Source of the DNA: an uncultured Pelagibacteraceae bacterium
GTDB lineage: Bacteria; Pseudomonadota; Alphaproteobacteria; Pelagibacterales; Pelagibacteraceae
Length of the DNA stretch: 64,000 nucleotides
Assembly: GCA_902577075.1 (NCBI GenBank)
Contig: CACGXV010000006.1
Coordinates: 1 to 64,000 of the forward strand
Direction of reading: 5' to 3'
The translations under genes and the position numbers were made by a program. The notes below the pieces were generated by a model, which was given only the letters and a program-made list of their open reading frames with translations, was not told the origin of the DNA and did not search any database. Numbering within the stretch: the first letter of the stretch is position 1; the number at the start of each line of letters is the position of its first letter. Positions 1 to 9,499 of this stretch are shown here, piece by piece.

Positions 1-418
1 AACGGGTGTTAAGCACCTTAAGGATAAAAGTTTAGCTAACTTGTCTGGTGGAGAATTTCAGAGAGTGTTACTTGCCAGAGCAATATCAAAAAAACCAGAT
101 TTATTAGTTCTTGATGAGCCAGTACAAGGTGTTGATTTCACAGGAGAAATTGAATTATATGAACTAATCAAAGAGCTATCATTAAAACTAAATTGTGGGA
201 TTCTACTAATATCTCACGATCTTCATACAGTAATGAGTGCAACTGACCATGTTGTTTGCTTAAACGGTCATGTATGCTGCTGCGGGAGTCCGAGTGAAGT
301 TGCAAAAAATAGTGAATACAAAGCTTTGTTTGGTGAACAAGCTTCACAAACTTTAGCAATTTACGAACATAAACATGATCATGTTCACACTACAGACGGA
401 GAAATAAAAAAAAAATAG
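1..418 (+). CDS. znuC: Zinc ABC transporter ATP-binding protein, C-terminal part (5' end outside window)
   Basis: ABC signature LSGGEFQRVLLARA and Walker B LLVLDEP; open frame runs to the window edge (listed start at 41 is an internal TTG); followed by ZnuB-type permease. Confidence 0.85.
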   Translation, partial: TGVKHLKDKSLANLSGGEFQRVLLARAISKKPDLLVLDEPVQGVDFTGEIELYELIKELSLKLNCGILLISHDLHTVMSATDHVVCLNGHVCCCGSPSEVAKNSEYKALFGEQASQTLAIYEHKHDHVHTTDGEIKKK

Positions 419-419
419 T

Positions 420-1223
420 ATGTTAGATGATTTTTTTATAAGAGCACTAGTTGCAGGGATAGGTATTGCTTTTGTTGCAGGCCCTCTTGGTTGCTTTGTT
501 GTATGGAGGAGATTATCTTATTTTGGTGATACACTTGCCCACTCTGCATTGCTCGGTGTAACAATTGCATATTCATTAGAATTTAATATCGCTGTTTCAA
601 TATTTTTAATTTCATCGGTAATTGCATTAATTTTAATACAACTACAAAGAAAAACTAATCTACCAAGTGATGCATTGTTAGGTCTTCTAGCTCACTCATC
701 ATTGGCAGTTGGATTAGTGGTTATTGGATTTTTAACCTTTATTAGATTTGATATAATGGGATTACTGTTTGGAGATATTTTAGCAGTTAACAAAAAAGAC
801 TTGTTTATTATATGGTTTGGTGGCGCTTTAATATTAATAACTTTAAAAATAATCTGGAAACCATTATTTGCATCTACAGTTAATTATGAATTAGCTGAAG
901 CAGAAGGTTTAAATCCTGATAGAGCAAAAGCGGTGTTTACAGTCTTATTGGCTGCAATAATTGCCATTTCAATAAAATTAGTTGGAGTTTTATTAATCAC
1001 TGGAATGTTAATTATACCAACTGCTATGGCTAGAAATCTTTCAGATAATCCACAAAAAATGGTTATTTTTTCAATAATTGGAGGATTGTTATCAGTGTTT
1101 ATAGGATTGTTCTCTTCGTTAGAATTCAATACACCGTCTGGTCCATCCATAATTGCTGCAGCTCTTGTGTTGTTTATTTTTTCATTACTTAAAGTTAAAC
1201 AAACGATACAATTGAAAAATTAA
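420..1223 (+). CDS. znuB: Zinc ABC transporter permease
   Basis: ABC-3 family permease motifs (GDTLAHSALLGV, LLITGMLIIPTAMARNLS), adjacent to znuC. Confidence 0.88.
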   Translation: MLDDFFIRALVAGIGIAFVAGPLGCFVVWRRLSYFGDTLAHSALLGVTIAYSLEFNIAVSIFLISSVIALILIQLQRKTNLPSDALLGLLAHSSLAVGLVVIGFLTFIRFDIMGLLFGDILAVNKKDLFIIWFGGALILITLKIIWKPLFASTVNYELAEAEGLNPDRAKAVFTVLLAAIIAISIKLVGVLLITGMLIIPTAMARNLSDNPQKMVIFSIIGGLLSVFIGLFSSLEFNTPSGPSIIAAALVLFIFSLLKVKQTIQLKN

Positions 1224-1247
1224 TGGAATATTATAAAAAATAATTAA

Positions 1248-1640
1248 ATGCAAAAACAAGAAACATTAACTAAAAACCAAAAAATAATTTTAGATTTAAT
1301 TGAAAAATCTGATCAACCATTAAAAGCATACTCAATTTTATTTGATGTTAAAAAAAAAGGTATTAATGCTCCTTTGCAAGTTTATAGAGCGTTAAAAAAA
1401 CTAGTCAAAATCGGAAAAATTCATAAAATAGAAAGTAGAAACGCTTTCATCGCTTGTAAAAATTCTAAATGTCAAATTGCTAATGCTACTATTTTTTCAA
1501 TTTGTGAAAGTTGTGAAGATGTAACTGAAATTCATGATCATAAATTATCAGAACATCTAAGAGATTTTAAAGATAATAAAGGAATGAAATATAATAAATA
1601 CAATTTAGAATTTTTTGGTCTGTGCAAGAAATGCGTTTAA
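1248..1640 (+). CDS. zur: Fur-family transcriptional regulator, probably Zur
   Basis: Fur-like winged-helix region and CxxC pairs (CESCEDV, CKKC); next to znuCB. Confidence 0.75.
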   Translation: MQKQETLTKNQKIILDLIEKSDQPLKAYSILFDVKKKGINAPLQVYRALKKLVKIGKIHKIESRNAFIACKNSKCQIANATIFSICESCEDVTEIHDHKLSEHLRDFKDNKGMKYNKYNLEFFGLCKKCV

Positions 1641-1643
1641 AAA

Positions 1644-2237
1644 ATGAAAATTGAATATTATTTTAGTGTCCTATCTCCGTTTAGTTATTTAGGAGCTGAT
1701 AGATTTACAAAGATAGTAAGCAAATATAATTTAGAGGTTATAGAAAAACCACTTGATTTAGTTGGCGAAATATTTCCAAATACTGGTGGATTGCCAGTTC
1801 CTAAAAGACATCCTGCTAGACAAAAATATAGACTTGTAGAACTGGAGAGAATTTCAAATAAACTAGGTTTGCCGATTATTAAAAAGCCAAAATTTTTTCC
1901 ACCTAAAGACCCACACTTACCAGCAAAATTTGTAATAGCTTCAAATAAATTGGGTAATAAACTTCATTTTGGAAATGAATGTTTAAAATATTTATGGTCT
2001 ATGGATAAAGATCTTTCTGATCACAATACACTTCAGGAAATTTGTGAAAAATTAAATTTAAACTTTGAAGAAATGAAGAAATTAGCTTTATCTGAAGATG
2101 TAAACTTGGAATATCAAAAAAATTCAAAAGATGCGGTTGATAATGATGTATTTGGCGCTCCTTCGTATGTCTTAAATAATGAGATTTTTTGGGGTCAAGA
2201 TAGATTAGATTATCTTGAAGATGCATTAAATAAATAA
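1644..2237 (+). CDS. DsbA-family 2-hydroxychromene-2-carboxylate isomerase-like protein
   Basis: MKIEYYFSVLSPFSYLG N-terminus and FGAPSYVLNNEIFWGQDRLDYLE C-terminal motif typical of HCCA isomerase/DsbA family. Confidence 0.8.
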   Translation: MKIEYYFSVLSPFSYLGADRFTKIVSKYNLEVIEKPLDLVGEIFPNTGGLPVPKRHPARQKYRLVELERISNKLGLPIIKKPKFFPPKDPHLPAKFVIASNKLGNKLHFGNECLKYLWSMDKDLSDHNTLQEICEKLNLNFEEMKKLALSEDVNLEYQKNSKDAVDNDVFGAPSYVLNNEIFWGQDRLDYLEDALNK

Positions 2238-2361
2238 TTTAAAATTAATAAATTTTATTAATAATTTAATTAAGCATTAATAGAAACTAATTTTAACAAA
2301 TCTTTAAAATAATATTATCATAATTTAAAATGGTAATAAATTTAAAAAAAAAGGAGAGAAA

Positions 2362-2601
2362 ATGACTGCAAATATCAGAATATTAAAATGGACAAGCACA
2401 GTTTTGACGCTTTTAGGAATATTAACTTTTTATTTAGATTACTATCCTTATAGCATGATACCTCACAGTTTAGGTATAATCGGTTGGACTATTGTTGGTA
2501 CCATTACAAAGGATAAACCTTTATTAACAAATTTTTCACTACAAATCCCGATAATGATTGCAGGTATAATTAAGTATTCTTATACAACTGGGTTATTTTA
2601 A
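2362..2601 (+). CDS. Small hydrophobic membrane protein, unknown function
   Basis: 79 aa ORF with two hydrophobic segments and good Shine-Dalgarno (aaaaggagagaaaatg). Confidence 0.6.
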   Translation: MTANIRILKWTSTVLTLLGILTFYLDYYPYSMIPHSLGIIGWTIVGTITKDKPLLTNFSLQIPIMIAGIIKYSYTTGLF

Positions 2602-3737
2602 CTTACTTGGATTCCGTTTGACCAAACATTTTTTACAACTGGTAAATTTTGATAAATTTTAAACCTTATTAAATCTGCTCTCTTATTATTGTCAATGGAA
2701 CCCCTGTCATTTAAATTTGTAGCTATAGACGGAGCGTGACTAGCTGCTGCAAATGCTTTTGGAAGATTATCAATTTCTAAACCCCATTTGACAACAGATA
2801 TAATTAATGATGATGGAATATAATCTGAGCTTAAGATATCTAAACAATCATTTTCTAAGAGTTCTTTTGCAGATATATTGCCAGAGTGTGAACCTCCTCT
2901 AAGTAAATTAGGAGATCCCATCATAACTTTAATATTGTAATCTTTAGAAGTTTTGGCTGCTTCTAATGTTGTTGGAAATTCAGCCAATTTTACTCCATAT
3001 TTATTTGAATTATGAACATCATTTTCTGTGGTATCGTCGTGACTAGCCAAAATACAATCATATGATGATTTAAATTCTAAAATTTTATCTATGTGTTTCT
3101 TGCTATTTTTTTTTTGAAGATTTTTTAAGTGATCAAAATGAATTTCCATTTCATTTTCTGTCATACCGTGTTTAATTGAAAGATATTCTTTGTACTTATC
3201 TATAACTCTAAATTGCCTCTGACCTGGTGTATGATCCATTATACTAATCAGTTTTACATCGTGAGTTTCATTGTATTCGTCTAATTCATCAATCAAATTC
3301 TCCGAACAAGTTTCAGCTCTTAAATGTATTTTGTGATCAATCTTGAGAATATTATCTTTTTTGAAACTTGAAATTATATCCGAACAGTTTTTTGCATATT
3401 TTTTATATTTTCCTGTTTTTTCAATAGAACCAACTCTTAATGCATCAAAAACTGTAGTTATTCCAACAGATGCTAATTCTCTATCATGAGATAAAATTGC
3501 ATTTTCTACTGGAAATGAAACTTTAGGTCTTGGTGTCATGTGTCTTTCAAGATTGTCAGTATGTAATTCAACCAATCCTGGCGAAATATAATCTTTTTCG
3601 CAGTCTATAGAACTTTTGTTATTACTTAATCCACTACTTATATCGACAATCTTGTTATCTTTAATCCTGATATGACCATGAATGATTTCATCTTTTTTAA
3701 TTATCATGGCATTGTTTAAAATATATTCATGCATCAC
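2598..3737 (-). CDS. phnM: Alpha-D-ribose 1-methylphosphonate 5-triphosphate diphosphatase
   Basis: Amidohydrolase fold with PGLVELHTDNLERHMTPRP, SIMDHTPGQRQFRV, LASHDDTTENDV, SSDYIPSSL motifs characteristic of PhnM. Confidence 0.93.
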   Translation of the reverse strand: MMHEYILNNAMIIKKDEIIHGHIRIKDNKIVDISSGLSNNKSSIDCEKDYISPGLVELHTDNLERHMTPRPKVSFPVENAILSHDRELASVGITTVFDALRVGSIEKTGKYKKYAKNCSDIISSFKKDNILKIDHKIHLRAETCSENLIDELDEYNETHDVKLISIMDHTPGQRQFRVIDKYKEYLSIKHGMTENEMEIHFDHLKNLQKKNSKKHIDKILEFKSSYDCILASHDDTTENDVHNSNKYGVKLAEFPTTLEAAKTSKDYNIKVMMGSPNLLRGGSHSGNISAKELLENDCLDILSSDYIPSSLIISVVKWGLEIDNLPKAFAAASHAPSIATNLNDRGSIDNNKRADLIRFKIYQNLPVVKNVWSNGIQVS

Positions 3738-3809
3738 TTTTTAATACACATGAATTGTTACAAATATTTTAAATTAGAGAAAATTTATATAAGTATTATA
3801 AGTTGAATT

Positions 3810-4523
3810 ATGAAAAAATATTCTAGATACGCTATTTATTATGCACCTCCAAAAGAGAGTAGTCTAGAAGAATTTGGCAGATATTGGTTCGGTTGGGATC
3901 CACTTAATGCAAAGTTAATAAATAACAAACATAGAATTAATTATCTAAACAGATTTGGAATTAAAAACTTAATAAACATAGATAAAAATGTTTTAATTGC
4001 AAAGAAATATGGGTTTCACGGCACACTTATTCCTCCTTTTAAACTAAACAAAAATTATAGTACCAATACATTATTTAAAAAAACTGAGGAAATAGCAAAA
4101 AAATTCAAAAAATTTAAATTTTATAAATTTAAATTAAAAAAAATGAATAATTTTTATGCTTTTGTTCAAAATAAAAAAAATAATAACATTAATAAGTTAT
4201 CAAATAGACTAGTTAGAGAATTATTTAAATTTAGGTCACCTCTTACAAAAAAAGAAATTGATAGAAGAAATCCCTCTAAACTAAGTAAATTACAATTAAA
4301 TATTTTATATAAATGGGGATACCCCTATTTAATGTCAGAATTTAATTTCCATATGACCCTTGCATCAGAGGTCACAGGAAACAAATTGTACCTTGAGTTA
4401 AAAAAAATTGAAAGAAACAAAGAAATCATTTTAAATGAAATAAATAATTTTGATAAAATATATATATTTGGTGAAAACCAAAAAGGAATGTTTGAGAATT
4501 TAGAAAATTTTTCACTTAGCTAA
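3810..4523 (+). CDS. DUF1045-family 2H phosphoesterase, phosphonate-metabolism associated
   Basis: RYAIYYAPP N-terminus and two HxT motifs (FHGTLIPPF, FHMTLAS); lies between phnM and phnN. Confidence 0.82.
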   Translation: MKKYSRYAIYYAPPKESSLEEFGRYWFGWDPLNAKLINNKHRINYLNRFGIKNLINIDKNVLIAKKYGFHGTLIPPFKLNKNYSTNTLFKKTEEIAKKFKKFKFYKFKLKKMNNFYAFVQNKKNNNINKLSNRLVRELFKFRSPLTKKEIDRRNPSKLSKLQLNILYKWGYPYLMSEFNFHMTLASEVTGNKLYLELKKIERNKEIILNEINNFDKIYIFGENQKGMFENLENFSLS

Positions 4524-5048
4524 AATTATTTTTTTCAATTTATTTGCACCTGTAGCTATTGATTTATTATTATTTATAGTTATTATATTTTTCGGTAGTA
4601 AATTAATTTTTCTTTTTATCCTTTTATTAATTGATTTTTTGTCTTCTCTAGCTCGATTTACAAGTCTCTTTTTAATAATTGTTGATGGGGCAATAATATT
4701 AATTATTTTAACGTTATTAACTTTTTTTTTTACTTTAAAAAGTACTTTTCTTGATCCATTAAAAATTACTGTTTTACCTTCCTCTATTTTTTTTATTTCC
4801 TTAAATGGAATACCGTATGAAAAACCATGAGCTTTCCAGTAAACAAAGAAATGTTTTTTTAAAATCTTATCTTCAAAATTTTTAATTGATATGCTGTAAT
4901 GATCTTCATTTTTAATATCTTTTTTCCTAGTAATGTACCTTTTTACCAAAATGGAATTAGGAATTTTTTTAATTACTTTTTTTAATAAAGTATCTTTTCC
5001 TGATCCTGATGGTCCAACGACTACGATAAGCTGACCGTTATTTTGCAT
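4512..5048 (-). CDS. phnN: Ribose 1,5-bisphosphate phosphokinase
   Basis: P-loop VVVGPSGSGKDTLL, guanylate-kinase-like, next to phnL. Confidence 0.9.
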   Translation of the reverse strand: MQNNGQLIVVVGPSGSGKDTLLKKVIKKIPNSILVKRYITRKKDIKNEDHYSISIKNFEDKILKKHFFVYWKAHGFSYGIPFKEIKKIEEGKTVIFNGSRKVLFKVKKKVNNVKIINIIAPSTIIKKRLVNRAREDKKSINKRIKRKINLLPKNIITINNNKSIATGANKLKKIILAK

Positions 5049-5715
5049 CTGATATTTTTGTAATATCTATTTCCCTAGCATTTAAATATTTACGTGAATA
5101 TTCATCATGAAAAATACCAATTATTGAAGATCCACTATCCTTTTTTTCATTAATCAAATTCAAAACAATATCTTTGTTAACACTATCTAAACTAGCAGTT
5201 GGTTCATCTAGTAATAAACATGGATAATTTCTAATCAGTCCTCTAGCAACATTAACTCTTTGTTGTTCTCCACCTGAAAAAGTTAGTGGCGATAAATTCC
5301 ATAAGTTTTTATCTATATTAAGTTTTAGTAAAATTTTTTCAGCTTTTTCACGAACTTCATCTTGATCTGAATTTATTTCTAATAAGGGCTCCATAACAAT
5401 TTCAATTGTAGGAACACGAGGTATCACTCTTAGAAATTGACTAACATATCCTATTATATTTTTTCTAAGTTCAATAATATTTCTCGGATATGTATGATCT
5501 ATGTTGTGATTATTAATTTTAATTTGTCCTGATTGAAAAACATAGTTTCCATAAATCATTTTTAAAATACTAGACTTTCCAACACCTGATGGTCCTGTTA
5601 ACGCTACAATTTCTCCAGGATTAATTTTCAAATTCAAATTATTAAAAACTAATATGTTTGTTTTGCCCTGATTATGAAGTGTAAATTTTTTTGTAATTTT
5701 ATTTAGTTCAATCAT
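5038..5715 (-). CDS. phnL: C-P lyase system ABC-type protein PhnL
   Basis: Walker A TGPSGVGKSS, FSGGEQQRVNVARGL, LLLDEPTASLD; phn operon context. Confidence 0.92.
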   Translation of the reverse strand: MIELNKITKKFTLHNQGKTNILVFNNLNLKINPGEIVALTGPSGVGKSSILKMIYGNYVFQSGQIKINNHNIDHTYPRNIIELRKNIIGYVSQFLRVIPRVPTIEIVMEPLLEINSDQDEVREKAEKILLKLNIDKNLWNLSPLTFSGGEQQRVNVARGLIRNYPCLLLDEPTASLDSVNKDIVLNLINEKKDSGSSIIGIFHDEYSRKYLNAREIDITKISDAK

Positions 5716-5717
5716 TT

Positions 5718-6485
5718 TTAAACCTGTAATACTGAACTAACTAATAACTGAGTATAAGAATGTTGCGGATCATCTAATACCTGATCACAAAGTCCAGACT
5801 CAACAGCCTCCCCATTTTTCATAACAATAATTTTATCAGCTAACAATCTAATCACTGCTAAATCGTGAGAAACGATTACAACTGATAAATTTAATTCTCT
5901 AACTAATTTTCTTAACAAATCTAAAATTTTTGCTTGAACAGAAACATCAAGACCTCCTGTTGGTTCGTCCATGAAAATTATTTTAGGACTCGTAACCAAA
6001 TTTTTTGCTATTTGTAATCTTTGCAACATTCCACCAGAAAATGTTCTTGGAAAATCATCTACTCTACTTTTATCGATTTCTACTTTATCTAACCATTTAA
6101 AAATAGTTTGCCTAATATTTCCATAATTTCTTTGTCCAATCGACATTAATCTTTCACTAATATTTCCACCAGCACTTACATCTAATCTTAAACCGTCTCT
6201 AGGATTTTGGTGAACAAAAGCTAATTCAGTTCTTATCAATAACCTTTTCAATGACTCAGATATTTCTAGAAAATCAATCGTTTCATTACCTGTTTCAATT
6301 AAGATTTTTCCACTATCAGGAATAAGATTGCCTGATATGGAATTTATAAAAGTTGTTTTTCCTGAGCCAGATTCTCCTACTACACCAACGACTTCCCCAG
6401 GATATAATGTCAAATTCATATTTTTGCATCCCACTTGATTACCGTAATATTTGTTTAAATTATGAACTGACAAAATTGGTTGCAT
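5718..6485 (-). CDS. phnK: C-P lyase system ABC-type protein PhnK
   Basis: VGESGSGKTT, FSGGMLQRLQIAKNL, FMDEPTGGLDVSVQA; phn operon context. Confidence 0.92.
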   Translation of the reverse strand: MQPILSVHNLNKYYGNQVGCKNMNLTLYPGEVVGVVGESGSGKTTFINSISGNLIPDSGKILIETGNETIDFLEISESLKRLLIRTELAFVHQNPRDGLRLDVSAGGNISERLMSIGQRNYGNIRQTIFKWLDKVEIDKSRVDDFPRTFSGGMLQRLQIAKNLVTSPKIIFMDEPTGGLDVSVQAKILDLLRKLVRELNLSVVIVSHDLAVIRLLADKIIVMKNGEAVESGLCDQVLDDPQHSYTQLLVSSVLQV

Positions 6486-7367
6486 TTAATTATTTTCCAT
6501 TCTTTGATTACAATAATTTGTATCTGAACATATAAATGATCTATTACCGTCATCATCAGTAATTATTTCATCTAAAAAACTCTCATTTGATCCACAAATA
6601 GAACATTTATGAGGTGCCTTTGAGGGATCAAATGGATAATCTTCAAAATCAAGACTCGTTACTTCAGTATATGGTGGTATTGCATAAATTCTTTGTTCTC
6701 TTCCTGCTCCAAATAATTGAATAGCAGGGTTATTGTTCATTTTTGGGTTATCAAATTTTGGAATAGGTGATGGGTCCATTATATATCTATCATTTGTCTT
6801 TACCGGATAAGCATATGCTGTTTCTATATGACCATTTTTGGTAATATCTTCATATAACTTTACATGCATAATTCCATATTCTGATAGTGCATGCATTTTT
6901 TTAGTTTCTTGATATCTTGGTTCTAAAAACGCAAGAGGTTCTGGTATTGGAACCTGATAAACAAGTATTTGTTTTTCTTTTAACTTTTCTTCTGGAATTC
7001 TGTGTCTTGTCTGAATTATCGAAGCTTGGCTTGTTTTTTCTGTGGTCTTAATATTAGCAGTTTTTTTAAAGAAATTTCTAATTGAAACTGCGTTTGTAGT
7101 ATCATCTGCTCCTTGGTCAATAACTTTTATCACATCGTCAGTTGTTAAACATGACGATGTTACTTGAACCCCTCCTGTTCCCCATCCGTATGGCATAGGC
7201 ATTTCTCTAGATGAAAATGGAACTTGATAACCTGGTATACAAAGAGCTTTAATCAAAGCTCTTCTTATCATTCTTTTTGTATTTTCGTCTAAATAAGCAA
7301 AATTATAAATTTCATCTTGAGCTGCAACAGTATTTTTTTTATTTTTAAATTTAAGTACGTTGTTCAT
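6486..7367 (-). CDS. phnJ: Alpha-D-ribose 1-methylphosphonate 5-phosphate C-P lyase
   Basis: FAYLDENTKRMIRRALIKALCIPGYQVPFSSREMPMPYGWGTGG; C-terminal C-x2-C-x21-C-x5-C cluster motif. Confidence 0.97.
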   Translation of the reverse strand: MNNVLKFKNKKNTVAAQDEIYNFAYLDENTKRMIRRALIKALCIPGYQVPFSSREMPMPYGWGTGGVQVTSSCLTTDDVIKVIDQGADDTTNAVSIRNFFKKTANIKTTEKTSQASIIQTRHRIPEEKLKEKQILVYQVPIPEPLAFLEPRYQETKKMHALSEYGIMHVKLYEDITKNGHIETAYAYPVKTNDRYIMDPSPIPKFDNPKMNNNPAIQLFGAGREQRIYAIPPYTEVTSLDFEDYPFDPSKAPHKCSICGSNESFLDEIITDDDGNRSFICSDTNYCNQRMENN

Positions 7368-8430
7368 TTTTTTTATACTCTTCTCTAATTTTTCTTACTA
7401 AATCCAATTCCGCCTGAAAATCTACATAATGAGGTAATTTGATATGTTCTAAAAAACCTGTGGCTTGAATATTATCACAATGAGATATAACAAATTCTTC
7501 ATCTTGAGCAGCAACACCTAAGTACTCCTCACCAAATTCTTTCCATCTCATTGATCTGTCAACCAAAGCCATAGAAATAGCTTTTCTCTCTAATTGACCA
7601 AAAACTAAACCATATCCACGGGTAAATTGAGCAGGTATTTTTTTACTACCTTTAAATTGGTTTACTGACTCACACTCAGTAAACATGACATCAGCAATAT
7701 TTATTTCTATACCTAATTCTGGAATTTCAAATTGAACCTCAACGTAACCAGTTCTTAATTCACCAACAAATGCATGATTTCTAGCATACCCTCTCTGTGT
7801 TGAATAAGCTAAACCAAGAAGAAAACCTTCATCTCCTCTTGAAAGAGATTGCAATCGTTCAGATCTTGTTAAAGGAAAATTAATTGGGTTTCTTGTAATA
7901 TCTTTAGATGTTTTGCCACTAGGTATTTCTTTCTGAATTAACCCTTCTTTATTTAAAAAGCTTAAAACATGCGGGATTTCTTTATCATCATATTTTTCAA
8001 TCTTAGCTTTTTCATACTCACCATCAGCAAGAAGTTTGAAGTCAAGTAAACGGTGTGTGTAGTCAAATGTTGGGCCTAACTTTTGTTTACCTGGGATATC
8101 TTTAAATGTTGCAGATATTCTTCTTAGACATAACATTTTGCCAGTTTCGATAGGTTTGCTTGAACCAATTCTAGGTAAAGTAGTTCTATATGCTCTCATT
8201 AGAAAAATTGCTTCAATCAAGTCACCTCTAGACTGTTTGATTGCAAGAGCAGACAAATCTTTGTCATATAAAGATCCTTCTGACATAACTCTATCAACAC
8301 TTAAAGTTAGTTGTTCACTAATTTGTTTAATATTTAGTTCTGCTATATTTACATCCCCTCTTCTTATTTCGGATAACCAGGAATGTGCGTTATTTATTGC
8401 CTTTTCCCCACCTTTTACTGATACATACAT
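7351..8430 (-). CDS. phnI: C-P lyase core complex subunit PhnI
   Basis: MYVSVKGGEKAINNAHSWL N-terminus, LAYSTQRGYARNHAFVGELR motif; operon position. Confidence 0.96.
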   Translation of the reverse strand: MYVSVKGGEKAINNAHSWLSEIRRGDVNIAELNIKQISEQLTLSVDRVMSEGSLYDKDLSALAIKQSRGDLIEAIFLMRAYRTTLPRIGSSKPIETGKMLCLRRISATFKDIPGKQKLGPTFDYTHRLLDFKLLADGEYEKAKIEKYDDKEIPHVLSFLNKEGLIQKEIPSGKTSKDITRNPINFPLTRSERLQSLSRGDEGFLLGLAYSTQRGYARNHAFVGELRTGYVEVQFEIPELGIEINIADVMFTECESVNQFKGSKKIPAQFTRGYGLVFGQLERKAISMALVDRSMRWKEFGEEYLGVAAQDEEFVISHCDNIQATGFLEHIKLPHYVDFQAELDLVRKIREEYKKNEQRT

Positions 8431-8431
8431 T

Positions 8432-8986
8432 TTATAGCTCTCCTATTTTCAATGATCTTGGTATTGAATAAAATTTATCATTATCAACAAAATAAAAATC
8501 AAGTCCTAATGGAAATTGCTGGTTATTTTTTTTTATAATCTCTCTATCAGGTAAAAATATACTTTTAGAACTTTTAATACCAGGACCAGTAATTATGGCA
8601 TTTGGTTTTTCAAATTTAGACTGGCAAATAATAGTGCACGATTGATCAGGATTTTGCTCATCACCCTTTTTAAATTCATCTAATGGTAAAAGATCATCCC
8701 AAGTACCAATTGCAAAATTTGCATTTTTTTTATCTGTAATATTTGCACCTGTATTAAATTTAACCCAATCAATAGTTTCTGGATTGTTAATATCACGACC
8801 TAAAAAAATATTCGAATAACTGTCACAAAAAGTTTTTATAATTGAACAACTGGCTGAAAACATTTTTGAAGGCGAATTTATACTGTCTAATATTTCGATC
8901 GAACCAGGATATGAAGTTGCAAACAAAATACTTCTAAAATAATCAGCACTTGTTTGAGAATTATTTTTTTTAGAAACAACTTCCAT
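8432..8986 (-). CDS. phnH: C-P lyase core complex subunit PhnH
   Basis: PhnH-like sequence (FRSILFATSYPGSI, PLGLDFYFVDNDKFYSIPRS); operon position. Confidence 0.9.
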   Translation of the reverse strand: MEVVSKKNNSQTSADYFRSILFATSYPGSIEILDSINSPSKMFSASCSIIKTFCDSYSNIFLGRDINNPETIDWVKFNTGANITDKKNANFAIGTWDDLLPLDEFKKGDEQNPDQSCTIICQSKFEKPNAIITGPGIKSSKSIFLPDREIIKKNNQQFPLGLDFYFVDNDKFYSIPRSLKIGEL

Positions 8987-8989
8987 AGA

Positions 8990-9433
8990 TTATTTATCCT
9001 CACCTCTTACCAAGGTAAAAAAATCAACTTTAGTAGCTTCTGTTTTAGATAATATTTCATTTCTTTTGTTATTTTTATATTTAATTAATTTATCAATTAT
9101 ATTTCTTTTAATTATTTCTTTTTTTTCAGTTTGCATCAATGCATCACACAAAGCTGCAATTTTGGATTTATATTTATTTCTACCTTGAACATAACCATGT
9201 CCTTGAATTTTTTTATCTAAACTTAATGAACATCTCGTTATAGTTACTTCTCCAACATTAAAATTATCACCTGTGACGCCTGCTTTTCCTTGAACCATAA
9301 CACTGCCAATCTCAGGTTCTCTTAACCAATTATATTCTATTTTCATATTTAAATTGTCCCAAAGCGATATTAGATAATTTTCATCTGCTGTTGCTAAATA
9401 ACTTAACCATTGTTTTCTTGATTCATTTTTCAT
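8990..9433 (-). CDS. phnG: C-P lyase core complex subunit PhnG
   Basis: NESRKQWLSYLATA N-terminus, REPEIGSVMVQGKAG and GHGYVQGRNKYKSKIAALCDALM; start moved to ATG at 9433 because ORF-track start 9445 is TTG. Confidence 0.92.
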   Translation of the reverse strand: MKNESRKQWLSYLATADENYLISLWDNLNMKIEYNWLREPEIGSVMVQGKAGVTGDNFNVGEVTITRCSLSLDKKIQGHGYVQGRNKYKSKIAALCDALMQTEKKEIIKRNIIDKLIKYKNNKRNEILSKTEATKVDFFTLVRGEDK

Positions 9434-9499
9434 AATACTATACAACTAGACAAGTACTAAAATTAAAAATAATTTCAATATATTATTTATTAAAATTTT

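Noticed and set aside
9434-9445. Upstream-extended phnG start at 9445
   Set aside because: It is a TTG and lies within the candidate operator; ATG at 9433 gives the expected PhnG N-terminus.
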